Shown here in pieces: positions 36,481 to 45,021 of a DNA stretch of 64,000 nucleotides. Every line of letters begins with the position of its first letter. Within the stretch, counting starts at the first letter, position 1. The stretch is from Corallococcus coralloides DSM 2259 (GTDB taxonomy: Bacteria > Myxococcota > Myxococcia > Myxococcales > Myxococcaceae): positions 5,146,001-5,210,000 of the forward strand of contig NC_017030.1 of the NCBI RefSeq assembly GCF_000255295.1. Direction: 5' to 3'. The notes beneath the pieces are model-generated. The model ran no database searches and was not told where the DNA came from. It worked only from the letters and a program-made list of their open reading frames with translations. A program made the translations under genes and the position numbers.

Positions 36481-38058
36481 ATGGACCTGAAGCGCAAGCT
36501 GTCCCGACTCACCAGCGCGGGCCCCGGCACTCAGGCCCGGGCGCCCGTGAACACCGTGGCGGTGGCTCCGGGGGTGGAGACACCGGCGGTGGAGGCGCGC
36601 GCGCAGGATGCGGCGGTGTCTCGGATTCCGCCGGTGGAAGAGGCGGGGACGACCACCCTCGCGGAGGTGCTGGTCCAGGCGCTGCGCAAGCGCATGTCCA
36701 TGGACGAGGAGGGTGAGCCTCCCCTCGAGGTGCCTCCGCCTCGGGATGTTCCCTCCCAGGAGGCAGGGCGCGCGGACGGCCTCGTGGACCTGCGCGAGGA
36801 GGCGCGGCGGCGGTTCGCGGCGAAGCGGGGCGGCGCGACGGAGCCCGGTGCTTCGGATCCCCGGGTGGAAGAGCTGCGCCAGATGCTGTCGTTCTGGGCG
36901 GAGCGTCAGGGCACGGCGTCCGCTCGGAAGGCGGTGGCGCCGGTCCCCGAGCCGCGGGCCCTGCCAGTGGAGGCGCGGGCGACGCCGCATGGCACGGTGC
37001 ACGTGGCCGAGCAGGTGTATGCGCCGGACCACCGTCACGGCACGGCGCCGGTGGCGGCGGCGCTCGACGTGGAGGCGCGGCTGGTCGCGGGGCTGGCGCT
37101 GCATCCGGAGCTGGAGTCGGTGGACTTCACGCGGATGCTGATGCTGGACACGGAGACGACGGGGCTCGCGGGCGGCACGGGCACGGTGCCGTTCCTGGTG
37201 GGCCTGGGCTGGTTCGAGGGCCGCTCGATGCGCGTGCAGCAGCTCTTCCTGCGGCGCATGGGAGAAGAGGCGCCCATGCTGCGCCTGCTGGCCGAGCGCA
37301 TGGCGTCGTCGTCCTGCCTCGTCACGTACAACGGCAAGAGCTTCGACTGGCCGCTGCTCCGCACGCGCTTCGTGCTCAACCGGGTGCCGGTGCCGAAGGA
37401 GCTGCCGCACCTGGACCTGCTGCACTGCGCGCGGCGCGTGTTCAAGCACCGGGGCGAGGGCGCCCGGCTGGTGCACCTGGAGTCGAAGGTGTTGGGGCAT
37501 CACCGGGTGGGGGACGTGGACGGCTCATTGATCCCGGAGCTGTACTTCCGCTTCCTGCGGGGCACGGACGGGTCGGAGCTGGTGCCGGTGCTGGAGCACA
37601 ACCAGAAGGACCTGCTGCTGCTGGCGGCGCTGATGGGCGATCTGGTGCGCCGCTTCCAGTCGGAAGGCACGGAGCGGCAGGACCCCCGGGATCTGCTGGG
37701 CTTCGCGCAGGTGGCGGAGAGGGCAGGGGATGCGGCGCGGGCGCTGACGTTCGCGAAGGCCGCGGCGGAGAGCGGAGGCCCGGTGGGAATCGAAGCGCTG
37801 GTGCTGGCCTCACGCCTCTGCCGTCGCTCGGGAGACTGCGAGACGGCGGTGGCGCACCTGCAGCGGGCGCTCACGTTCGCGAAGCCCGGGCAGGGCGCGG
37901 TGCTGCACCTGTCCCTGACGAAGCTCTACGAGCACTCCCTCAAGGACCTGCCCCGGGCCCTGTACCACGCCAGGCTCGCCGCCCCCGTGGAGCTGCCCGA
38001 GGACCACCAGCTCCGCCTGGAGCGCCTGGAGCGCCGGCTGTCGCGTCAGGGAGCCTGA
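36481..38058 (+). CDS. mrfB: MrfB/YprB-type 3'-5' exonuclease with TPR tail
   Basis: A 525-residue protein. Residues ~215-385 form an RNase H-like DEDD exonuclease domain: Exo I MLDTETTGLAGGTGT (D223, E225), Exo II TYNGKSFDWPLLRTRF (D289), and Exo III EHNQKDLL (D377). The C-terminal ~110 residues contain TPR-like repeats (GDAARALTFAKAAAESGG, GDCETAVAHLQRALTFAKP). The first ~200 residues are disordered and Ala/Pro/Glu-rich, unlike the shorter MrfB of Bacillus. Placement after the MrfA helicase supports the mitomycin-repair pair. ATG 36481 is chosen because it follows the upstream stop by 16 bases. The gene overlaps the converging lipoprotein gene by 13 bases. Confidence 0.88.
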   Translation: MDLKRKLSRLTSAGPGTQARAPVNTVAVAPGVETPAVEARAQDAAVSRIPPVEEAGTTTLAEVLVQALRKRMSMDEEGEPPLEVPPPRDVPSQEAGRADGLVDLREEARRRFAAKRGGATEPGASDPRVEELRQMLSFWAERQGTASARKAVAPVPEPRALPVEARATPHGTVHVAEQVYAPDHRHGTAPVAAALDVEARLVAGLALHPELESVDFTRMLMLDTETTGLAGGTGTVPFLVGLGWFEGRSMRVQQLFLRRMGEEAPMLRLLAERMASSSCLVTYNGKSFDWPLLRTRFVLNRVPVPKELPHLDLLHCARRVFKHRGEGARLVHLESKVLGHHRVGDVDGSLIPELYFRFLRGTDGSELVPVLEHNQKDLLLLAALMGDLVRRFQSEGTERQDPRDLLGFAQVAERAGDAARALTFAKAAAESGGPVGIEALVLASRLCRRSGDCETAVAHLQRALTFAKPGQGAVLHLSLTKLYEHSLKDLPRALYHARLAAPVELPEDHQLRLERLERRLSRQGA

Positions 38059-38627
38059 GTGTCAGGCCGCCCCGCGTCGGGGGCGACGCCAGCGTCCGAG
38101 GATGCGTCCAGGAACGGCAGGGGACTCCGATGCGCCGGGTCGAAGGAGGGTGAGACGCCAGGGGCGGCTTTCTCCATGACACCGCCATCCCAGGAGGGCG
38201 CGTACGGCTCCATCCCATCCAGAACACGGCGGAGAATTCGGCCATCACGGCTGATGGCATACCGGACCCCAGAGTCGAGTCCCGGCTGGACTCCGCCGCA
38301 CGCCGAAGGGTCCACATCGATGCGAACGAAGACGATGTCTTCACGCTGGATGACCCTGAAGACATGAGATGTGCGCCGTTCCGCACAAGGCGCATCAGAC
38401 GAGTCCGGAGGCAGATGGTCATCCGCCGCCAGGGTCAGGGCACGGAGCACGGCTCCATCCAGCACGACGGGCTGCTCGGATGTGCCGACCTGGATCGGCG
38501 CCTGTTCGAAGAACTGCGGGAAGACAAGCGAACGGTCATCCTCCACCGGGGCCGCGCCCGCCACGAACCCACGTGCACACCCGGCGGCGGCGATCCCCAG
38601 CAGAACCAATGACGCGCTTCGATTCAT
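38046..38627 (-). CDS. Small lipoprotein of unknown function
   Basis: A 193-residue protein. I start it at ATG 38627, which begins a lipoprotein signal (MNRSASLVLLGIAAAGC). The mature part is mostly beta, with two Cys (CAERR and SACGG regions) that could form a disulfide, and ends in an Asp/Ala/Pro-rich tail. No family is recognised. It is the last gene of a minus-strand group with the JAMM-like lipoprotein and the adaptor-like protein, following the former by 34 bases. Its last 13 bases overlap the end of mrfB. Confidence 0.7.
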   Translation of the reverse strand: MNRSASLVLLGIAAAGCARGFVAGAAPVEDDRSLVFPQFFEQAPIQVGTSEQPVVLDGAVLRALTLAADDHLPPDSSDAPCAERRTSHVFRVIQREDIVFVRIDVDPSACGGVQPGLDSGVRYAISRDGRILRRVLDGMEPYAPSWDGGVMEKAAPGVSPSFDPAHRSPLPFLDASSDAGVAPDAGRPDTQAP

Positions 38628-38661
38628 CTTCCGCGTTCCTCCATCGCGAAGGCCCCTGTCC

Positions 38662-39390
38662 CTATTCGCGCACGATGCGATAGCGCGCACTGTCCAGCCA
38701 CTCCACCCGACCGATGATCTGTCGGCCCCAGCCGTCATCGCTCCGCAACCATCGCAACAACTCTCCAGTCGCGGGGATGTACTGGAAGAACCCGTCACAA
38801 GGCGGGTGCTCCAGGCTATCGGAGCGGGAGAAGAAGGCGACGATGGAGAGAGGAATCTCGCCCGCGTGCGTCTTCACGGTCACCCCATGCTCGATCGCCA
38901 TGTCGACGATGAACCGGATGTCTCGGTCCGACAACACGTTGTCGTAGGGGTGATTGTGGAGGACGAAGACGTAGCCCAGGCTGTTTGGGGCATATCGCGC
39001 GTCGTCCACGCTCGACGGGAGGTTGCAAGTGCGCTTCTGGGGATCGTCGTGCAGCGCTCCCGCAGCGAGCATGCTCATCTCGTACTTCCGGTCCGGCGTG
39101 TAATACAGCCATGCGCAGTACTCGCGCGAGAGGCGCCAACGCAGCTGGAAGTTCTGCCCGGACGGTCTGCCCGCGGTGGCTTGCGGCTTGCCCAGGATCA
39201 GGGGACATGCGGCCTGTAGGGCATCCGAGAACGAATCGAATGGGCCGAAAGCGGGCATGGGGCCCGGGATGCTCGCAAGTGGAGCCCCGTTGGAGCCCTG
39301 AACGACTCCTGGAATGGGACGCGGGCTTCCACAGCCCAGCACCAGGGCTGTGAGGAGCGAGACAAAGTCCGCCTCACGGCAGTGCATCAC
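38662..39390 (-). CDS. Lipoprotein with JAMM/MPN-like HxH...SxxD motif
   Basis: A 242-residue protein with a signal ending in a lipobox (LLTALVLGC, Cys20). The middle region contains FVLHNHPYDNVLSDRDIRF, which matches the H-x-H-...-S-x-x-D zinc signature of JAB/MPN+ (JAMM) proteases and RadC-like proteins, at H145, H147, S154 and D157. The spacing between H and S is one residue shorter than the standard signature, so this is a candidate rather than a firm call. A Glu104 lies upstream at a plausible distance for the usual acidic residue. The protein would act outside the inner membrane. Its start overlaps the end of the upstream adaptor-like gene by 17 bases. Confidence 0.7.
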   Translation of the reverse strand: MMHCREADFVSLLTALVLGCGSPRPIPGVVQGSNGAPLASIPGPMPAFGPFDSFSDALQAACPLILGKPQATAGRPSGQNFQLRWRLSREYCAWLYYTPDRKYEMSMLAAGALHDDPQKRTCNLPSSVDDARYAPNSLGYVFVLHNHPYDNVLSDRDIRFIVDMAIEHGVTVKTHAGEIPLSIVAFFSRSDSLEHPPCDGFFQYIPATGELLRWLRSDDGWGRQIIGRVEWLDSARYRIVRE

Positions 39391-40144
39391 GCAAGCCCGG
39401 GAACCACGCGACGAGCAGCCGCTGTGTGCCCAGCTTCACCTGGACCCGGCCCCACTCGCCGTCCTGGTAGACGCGACTCTTGCCGTCCCGCTCGTAGTTC
39501 CGGGCCGGCACGTGCGCCCGGACCAGCACCGCGCCTTCCGGGTACGCCCCGGCTCGCCGCTGCGCCTTCGCGAACTGGAGCGACTCCTCCGGACCTTCCA
39601 CCTGCTCGATGACCGCTTCGAGCGGGTAGGGCATGTCCGGCAGCTGGAACTCCAACGGCATCCCCGGGGCCAGCTCCTGCCGGTACTCCTCCGGGAGCAG
39701 CACGGAGAGCGACGGCAGCACGTCCTTGTTCAGCAACGACACCACCGGCTGCCCCGCCTCCACCTGGGCGCCCTTCGTCACCTCCACCCGGCCCACGATC
39801 GCCTTCAGCGGCGCCACCACCTCCGCCGCCCCGGACGCCGTCTCCAGCCGCGCCACCACCTGCCCGGCCTTGACCGACGCGGTCAGCCCCACGTCCACCG
39901 ACATCACTCGCCCCGCGGCCGGGGCCGGGACGTCCACCCACTCGCCCTGCTGAATCAGCACCGGGCCACGCGCGGAACGGTCCACCCGGACCATTCCCGC
40001 GAGCACCCCCAGCGTCACCACCGCTCCCACCGCGCTCCAGGCCCATGCCCGCCGTGAAAAGCGGGACGTCGGCTTGGGGGAAGAGGGGACAGGCGGAGGA
40101 GAGGACTCGGGCCGTGGATCCATGCTTGGTACAGGATGATCCAT
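39374..40144 (-). CDS. HlyD-family-like periplasmic adaptor protein
   Basis: A 256-residue protein with a short basic Pro-rich cytoplasmic start, one membrane segment at about 34-54 (WSAVGAVVTLGVLAGMV), then a biotinyl-lipoyl-type split domain (GEWVDVPAPAAGRVMSVDV, VTKGAQVEAGQPVVSLLNKD) and a beta-barrel with a basic end. It matches membrane-fusion/adaptor proteins of ABC and tripartite exporters, although the coiled-coil hairpin is short or missing. No ABC transporter or outer-membrane partner lies next to it. Start ATG 40144 or 40123 (MDPRPESSP) are both possible. It heads a minus-strand group with two lipoproteins. Confidence 0.75.
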   Translation of the reverse strand: MDHPVPSMDPRPESSPPPVPSSPKPTSRFSRRAWAWSAVGAVVTLGVLAGMVRVDRSARGPVLIQQGEWVDVPAPAAGRVMSVDVGLTASVKAGQVVARLETASGAAEVVAPLKAIVGRVEVTKGAQVEAGQPVVSLLNKDVLPSLSVLLPEEYRQELAPGMPLEFQLPDMPYPLEAVIEQVEGPEESLQFAKAQRRAGAYPEGAVLVRAHVPARNYERDGKSRVYQDGEWGRVQVKLGTQRLLVAWFPGLRDALP

Positions 40145-40292
40145 CCCGGCCTCATCGCGCCAGGACTGGTTGGAACGCGGGATTCACCGCCAGGCCTTCA
40201 ACCGGGTTCCCGAAACTTGACGGACACGCACGCCTGCTCGCCCTACAGGGATGTATCCCTGCATCGTCCCGGGGCGCCTTGTGCCATGCTGC

Positions 40293-41615
40293 ATGCGCCT
40301 CGTGGATTCCTCCTTCCTCAAATTCGGGTCCCTGGTCCTCGCCGGACTCCTCGCCCCGGGCGCGTTCGCGGCGGAGCCGACGCGCGAGGAACAGGTGCGC
40401 GCGGAGCTGGAACGCCAGCTGCGCGACATGGTCCCCGAGTCCCCTTCCGAAGTGCAGGTGCTCTTCGCGGGCTTCAAGCCCGAGGACGGCTACCGGCTCG
40501 TGGAGACCGACTTCCTCCTGGATGGCGAACCGCTCGCCGTCCCGGGGCTGGACGAGCTCAACGCGCCCGGCGTCCACCGGCTCGCGAACCTGAAGGTCGA
40601 ACCCGGCGAGCACACCCTCGTCTCGCGCGTCACGTACACCAACGGCTCCTGGAGCCTGTTCAGCGAGACCAACGGCTTCCTCTGGAAGATCACCGCCTCC
40701 GTCGGCTTCCAGACCCAGCGCGGCCTGCGCGTCGTGGTGAAGGCCTCCCCCAGCGTGGTGCCCAACGCGCCGGATCCGCGCCTCAAGCTCAAGCTCACCC
40801 ACGCCGTCACCGCGGAGATGATCCAGCCGCTGAAGGACGAGCCCGCCGTCGTCACCGCGCCGCCCGTGAAGCCCGCGCCCGTGGATGCCGGCGCCCCGGT
40901 GAAGGTCGCCCAGCCCACGCCGCCGCCGGACGCGGGCGTGAAGCCCACGACGACCGTCGTCTCCGTGACGCCGCCCGTGGAGCGCCCGCCGGTGGCCGCC
41001 AGCCGCCTGCGCCTCCAGGTGACGTCGAAGAAGCCCACCTCCGCCACCGCCTTCGTGCGCGGTCCGGGCGAGCCCCTCAAGCTCACCGTGCCCGGCAAGA
41101 AGCCGCAGGACGTGCCCCTGTCCGCGGGCGCGTACACCGTGGACCTCATCGCCGACGGCTTCCTCGCGCAGACGCGCCAGGTGGTGCTGGCCGCCGGGGC
41201 GGACACGTCGCTCGCCTTCGCGCTGGTGCCCGCGCCCAAGGCCGCCAAGGCCGCCAAGGTGCAGGAGGGCCGCATCGAGCTGCCCCAGCCCCTGAGCTTC
41301 GACGAGAAGAAGCCCGTGCCCGCCAAGGCCTCGCTCGCGGGCCTGGACCTGGCGGTGGACCTGCTCGTACGCGACCCGAAGGCCCGCCTGCGCATCGAAG
41401 GCCACACCGACTCGAAGGAAGTCCCCGAGCCCGCGCGCCAGAGCCTCTCCGACGCCCGCGCCCGCGCCGTGGCCGACATGCTGATCCGCGCCGGCGTGGC
41501 CCCGTCCCGAGTGGAGGCCGTGGGCCTGGGCGACCGCAGCCCCAAGGCCCCCAACCTGATTCCTCGCGGCCGTGAGCTCAACCGCCGCGTGGAGCTGGTG
41601 CTGCTGCGCCCCTGA
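40293..41615 (+). CDS. OmpA-domain protein with beta-rich N-terminal part
   Basis: A 440-residue secreted protein. I use ATG 40293 because it begins a signal peptide (FLKFGSLVLAGLLAPGAFA); the upstream in-frame ATG at 40251 would add a leader with extra Cys residues. Residues ~25-180 are a beta-rich domain of unknown family. Residues 180-260 are Pro/Ala-rich with a PEGA-like segment following (LKLTVPGKKPQDVPLSAGAY). Residues ~330-440 are an OmpA-type peptidoglycan-binding domain (RLRIEGHTDSKEVPEPARQS, then LSDARARAVADMLIRAGV and NRRVELVLLR). The role is likely anchoring something to the cell wall. The gene stands alone, 148 bases after the divergent adaptor gene. Confidence 0.85.
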   Translation: MRLVDSSFLKFGSLVLAGLLAPGAFAAEPTREEQVRAELERQLRDMVPESPSEVQVLFAGFKPEDGYRLVETDFLLDGEPLAVPGLDELNAPGVHRLANLKVEPGEHTLVSRVTYTNGSWSLFSETNGFLWKITASVGFQTQRGLRVVVKASPSVVPNAPDPRLKLKLTHAVTAEMIQPLKDEPAVVTAPPVKPAPVDAGAPVKVAQPTPPPDAGVKPTTTVVSVTPPVERPPVAASRLRLQVTSKKPTSATAFVRGPGEPLKLTVPGKKPQDVPLSAGAYTVDLIADGFLAQTRQVVLAAGADTSLAFALVPAPKAAKAAKVQEGRIELPQPLSFDEKKPVPAKASLAGLDLAVDLLVRDPKARLRIEGHTDSKEVPEPARQSLSDARARAVADMLIRAGVAPSRVEAVGLGDRSPKAPNLIPRGRELNRRVELVLLRP

Positions 41616-41618
41616 GTC

Positions 41619-41647
41619 TTGAGGTTGCTGGAGGGCTCCTCTAGCGT
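41619..41647 (+). promoter_or_regulatory. Candidate promoter for the WGR/LRR and ATP-grasp-like genes
   Basis: TTGAGG at 41619-41624 and TAGCGT at 41642-41647 are spaced by 17 bases. A ribosome binding site AAAGGGA lies at about 41664-41670, eight bases before ATG 41678. The -10 match is weak, so this is only a candidate. Confidence 0.35.
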
Positions 41648-41677
41648 CCCGGGCGTTCTTCGCCAAAGGGACGCGCG

Positions 41678-43021
41678 ATGCCTCGCTACGAGTTCACGGA
41701 AGGCAGCTCCAGCAAGTTCTGGGAGATCACCCTGGAGGGCACCACGCTGACCAAGCGCTGGGGCCGCATCGGCACCGACGGCCAGGAGAAGGTCGAGGAG
41801 TTCGACTCCAAGGCCGAGGCGAAGAAGGCCTACGACTCGCAGATCCGCGAAAAGGAAGGCAAGGGCTACACGCTCGCCGAAGGCGGGGACAGCGACGGCG
41901 GAGAGGCCACCGCCGAGTCCGCCGTCAACCCGGACCTGGAGGCCGCCATCCTCGCGAAGCCCGACGACGTGAAGGGCTACCTCGCGTACGCCGAATGGCT
42001 CAAGGGCGAGGGTGACCCGCGCGCCGAGCTGATCCTCCTCCAGCACTCCGCGCTGGATGCGCCCGCGGCCACGCGCAAGAAGGTGGCGAAGCTCATCGAG
42101 GACCACGCCAACGAGCTGCTGGGCGAGTCGCTGATGGAGGCCGTCTCCGACGAGACCCTCAAGCTGGAGTGGCACCTGGGCTTCATCCGCGAGGCCCGCC
42201 TGGGTCAGGTGGACTACGACTCCACGGCGGACATCCCGGACCTGCTGGCCGAGCTGCTGGCCCATCCCTCCGCGCGGTTCCTGAGCCGTCTGACCCTGGG
42301 CATGGCCAGCTTCGACGGCGAGAACGATTACGACGAAACGCTGGCGGTGCTCGCGAAGGCGAAGCCCGCGCCGCCGCTGCGCTCGCTGTTCATTGGCGAC
42401 TTCGAGTTCCCGGACGAGACGGAGATCTCCTGGACGCAGGTGGGCGACCTCAAGCCGCTCTACAAGGTCTACCCCCAGCTCCAGGAGCTGCGCGTGCGCG
42501 GCGGTGAGATCGGGTTCGGGAAGATCGATCTGCCGGAGCTGCGCTCGTTCACCGTGGAGACCGGTGGCCTCCACGAGGGCGCGGTGAAGGAGATCGTGAA
42601 GGCGAAGTGGCCGAAGCTGGAGTCGCTGGAGATCTGGTTCGGCCAGGAGAACTACGGCGCGAGCGGCGGGGTGAAGGAGCTCAAGCCCCTGCTCGACGCG
42701 GAGGGCGTGCCGGCCCTGCGCAAGCTGGGGCTGCGCAACTCGGAGTTCACCGACGAGCTGTGCGCGGCGCTGCCCAAGTCGAAGATCCTCGCTCAAATCG
42801 AAGAGCTGGATCTGTCCATGGGCACGATGAGCGACGCGGGTGCGGACACGCTGGCCCAGAACGCCAAGGCCTTCGCGCACCTCAAGACGCTGGACGTCAC
42901 CCAGAACTTCCTCACGAAGGCGGGGCAGAAGACCGTGGCCAACGTCGCGAAGTCCGTGGCGAGTGGCAACCAGCGCACGCCCTACGACGAAGAATCGCGC
43001 TACGCCGCCGTGGGCGAGTAG
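41678..43021 (+). CDS. STM4015-like leucine-rich-repeat protein with WGR domain
   Basis: A 447-residue protein. Residues 1-70 are a WGR domain (KFWEITLEGTTLTKRWGRIG), a fold found in some DNA-damage proteins and myxobacterial repeat proteins. Residues ~85-140 match a short repeat-companion domain (LAYAEWLKGEGDPRAELILL). Residues ~170-430 are leucine-rich repeats with a recurrent pattern: IGDFEFPDETEISW, then LQELRVRGGEIGF, LRSFTVETGGL, LESLEIWFGQENYG, LRKLGLRNSEFTDE, LDLSMGTMSDAGA. This pattern and the direct neighbour (STM4014-type gene nine bases downstream) fit the STM4015 member of the STM4011-STM4015 set. The WGR part may be lineage-specific. The start ATG 41678 follows AAAGGGACGCGCG. 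The function is unknown; LRRs usually bind peptides or proteins. Confidence 0.82.
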   Translation: MPRYEFTEGSSSKFWEITLEGTTLTKRWGRIGTDGQEKVEEFDSKAEAKKAYDSQIREKEGKGYTLAEGGDSDGGEATAESAVNPDLEAAILAKPDDVKGYLAYAEWLKGEGDPRAELILLQHSALDAPAATRKKVAKLIEDHANELLGESLMEAVSDETLKLEWHLGFIREARLGQVDYDSTADIPDLLAELLAHPSARFLSRLTLGMASFDGENDYDETLAVLAKAKPAPPLRSLFIGDFEFPDETEISWTQVGDLKPLYKVYPQLQELRVRGGEIGFGKIDLPELRSFTVETGGLHEGAVKEIVKAKWPKLESLEIWFGQENYGASGGVKELKPLLDAEGVPALRKLGLRNSEFTDELCAALPKSKILAQIEELDLSMGTMSDAGADTLAQNAKAFAHLKTLDVTQNFLTKAGQKTVANVAKSVASGNQRTPYDEESRYAAVGE

Positions 43022-43030
43022 TCCGTCTCC

Positions 43031-44155
43031 ATGCCGCCGTTCCTGATCATCGGCAACCCCGGGAACCGGCGCGTCACGCTCTTTCAGGAGGCCCTGGTCC
43101 GCGCCGGGCTTCCTCCCGCGCACGTGGTGGCGTGGGAGACGGTGGCCCGCGCTCCCGACGTCCTCCTGGAGCTGCCCGACACGGAGCGCCTCGTCCGCAT
43201 CGACGCGGCAGGGGAGGAAGCGGCCGTGGAGCGGGCCTTCCTCCAGCGAGGCTTCACGGATGCGCTCGGCGCGGGCTGCGACACCGTGACGCCCGAGCAA
43301 CTGGATGCACTGCCGGATGAACACGGCCGCGTGTTGTGCCCCCGGCAGCACCACCTGGGCTTTCTTCGCGTTCTGGAGGACCTGACCCGGCGGTTCGCGC
43401 AGCGTCCCCACTGGCGCGTGCTGTCCGCTCCGGGCGCCATCGCGGACCTGTTCGACAAGCGGACCACTTCGCGCCGGTACGCGGGCCTGGGCATCCCCGT
43501 GCCGCCGTTCCTGGACGTGGCCCCGGGCACCCCGCCGGAGGCCCTGCGCCACGCTCTGCGCGAGGCGGGCTTCCGCGAGGCGTTCGTGAAGCTGTCCTGC
43601 GGTTCGTCCGCGTCGTGCCTCGCCGTGTACCGGCCGGGTCTGGCGCAAGGCTCGCTGCTCACCAGCCTGCACCGGGGCAGCACCGGCTGGTTCAACTCCC
43701 TCAAGGTGCGCCGCGTAACGGACGCGCGGGAGGTGGACGCGGTGCTGTCCTTCCTCCTGCGCGAAGGCTCTCAGGTGGAGGAGGCCCGGCCCAAGGCGCG
43801 GCTGGGTGGGGACATGTTCGACTGCCGCGTCCTCGCGGTGCGCGGCGAGCCCGTCTTCACCGTGGTGCGCCAGAGCCGCCTGCCCATCACCAACCTGCAC
43901 CTGGGCGGCTACCGGGGAGACCTGGACGCCTTCCACGCGGCGGTGCCACCCGGCGAACTGGAGGCCGCGATGGAGAGCTGCCGCGCCGTGGCCCGTGCGC
44001 ACGACTGCCTCCACGTGGGCATCGACCTGATGTTCGAGGACTTCTTCCACGGCCACCGTGTGCTGGAGGCGAACGCCTTCGGGGACCTGCTCCCCGGCCT
44101 CACGCGCGATGGCCTGTCCGTCTACGACTGGGAGATCCGCGAAGCGCTGCGCTGA
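43031..44155 (+). CDS. STM4014-like ATP-grasp-type protein
   Basis: A 374-residue cytoplasmic protein with the layout of an ATP-grasp ligase. Features are an N-terminal Rossmann-like segment (FLIIGNPGNRRVTLFQEALV), a middle domain with FDKRTTSRRYAGLGIPVPPF then FVKLSCGSSASCLAVYR, and the Mg-ATP end HVGIDLMFEDFFHGHRVLEANAFGDL, in which D-x-M-F-E and LEANAFGD supply the typical acidic metal ligands. It matches the STM4014 family on sequence pattern and on context next to the LRR and radical SAM genes. ATP-grasp enzymes usually join an amine and a carboxylate; the substrate here is unknown. Its last 34 bases overlap the end of the converging radical SAM gene. Confidence 0.82.
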   Translation: MPPFLIIGNPGNRRVTLFQEALVRAGLPPAHVVAWETVARAPDVLLELPDTERLVRIDAAGEEAAVERAFLQRGFTDALGAGCDTVTPEQLDALPDEHGRVLCPRQHHLGFLRVLEDLTRRFAQRPHWRVLSAPGAIADLFDKRTTSRRYAGLGIPVPPFLDVAPGTPPEALRHALREAGFREAFVKLSCGSSASCLAVYRPGLAQGSLLTSLHRGSTGWFNSLKVRRVTDAREVDAVLSFLLREGSQVEEARPKARLGGDMFDCRVLAVRGEPVFTVVRQSRLPITNLHLGGYRGDLDAFHAAVPPGELEAAMESCRAVARAHDCLHVGIDLMFEDFFHGHRVLEANAFGDLLPGLTRDGLSVYDWEIREALR

Positions 44156-45021
44156 GCCCCGCCCGTCCACAGCCGCGTCGCTGGCACGCGCTCCAGCAGC
44201 CCGGAGCCGAACACGCGATCCAGCTCCAGGTACTCCAGGTGCACGTAGCCGATGTGACACCCGCACGTGTCCTTCGAGCACGGACGCGGCTTCAACGCCG
44301 CGTCGAAGTCCGGCGCGTACACGTTGCCCAGCGGCTCCTTGATGAAGTGGCACCGGTACGCGGTGCCATCACCGTCCACCGACAGCACGGACTCGCCGCC
44401 ACGGCAGGCACGGCCCAGGCTGGGGTGGCGCGTGTTGTTCACCGGGAAGAGCGGGTCGATGCGGGTGAAGCGCTCCACGTCCTCGGGCGTGTACGCGTCC
44501 AGGCCGTCCTTCACCGCGTTGATCCACAGGTACGTATCCTCGGGCAGCTCGCGGCGCAGGGCCTCCGCCTCGTCCGCGAAGCGCCGGAAGCCCACCATGC
44601 CCGCGCTGTGCCGCACGCCTTGCTCCGACAACCGCTGGCACTGCGCGAGGAAGCGCGAGCGCTTCATCCACTCCGGATGGTACGTGGCCCAGATTCCCAG
44701 CTTCTCCGTGCGGCAGTCCGTCAGCCAGTCCAGCCGGCAGGAGAGGTTCGTCTGCACCGCCGCGCGCTCCACGTGGGGCAGATGCGTGAGGCGCGCCAGG
44801 GCCTGCTGGTACCAGGGCCAGATGAGCGCCTCGCCCCACGGCGTGAAGAACACGGACACGGTGTCCTGCGTGCGCGACTCCACCCACTGGAGGAACCGCT
44901 CCAGGTCCGCGCGGTCCTTCGTGAGCTCCTCCTCGCTCTGCTTCCACTTGCCGAAGGGGCAGTACTCGCAGCCGTAGTTACAGCCGGACAGCGGGCCCCG
45001 GTAGAGCACGGTGAGCTTCAT
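44122..45021 (-). CDS. STM4011-like radical SAM protein
   Basis: A 299-residue protein of the radical SAM superfamily, which uses a [4Fe-4S] cluster to make a deoxyadenosyl radical. The cluster motif C-x3-C-x2-C is at C14, C18 and C21 (CNYGCEYC). The C-terminal third has further Cys (RACRGGE, YRCHF, KPRPCSKDTCGCHIGY), suggesting one or two auxiliary clusters, as in SPASM-like peptide-modifying enzymes. It matches the STM4011 family by pattern and by its neighbours. Start ATG 45021 overlaps the end of the second radical SAM gene by four bases (ATGA), so the two are coupled. Its end overlaps the converging ATP-grasp-like gene by 34 bases. Confidence 0.88.
   Translation of the reverse strand: MKLTVLYRGPLSGCNYGCEYCPFGKWKQSEEELTKDRADLERFLQWVESRTQDTVSVFFTPWGEALIWPWYQQALARLTHLPHVERAAVQTNLSCRLDWLTDCRTEKLGIWATYHPEWMKRSRFLAQCQRLSEQGVRHSAGMVGFRRFADEAEALRRELPEDTYLWINAVKDGLDAYTPEDVERFTRIDPLFPVNNTRHPSLGRACRGGESVLSVDGDGTAYRCHFIKEPLGNVYAPDFDAALKPRPCSKDTCGCHIGYVHLEYLELDRVFGSGLLERVPATRLWTGGAQRSASRISQS

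Noticed and set aside
40490-44353. 1287-codon minus-strand frame
   Set aside because: Runs opposite the OmpA-domain, LRR and ATP-grasp-like genes, all with recognisable domains.
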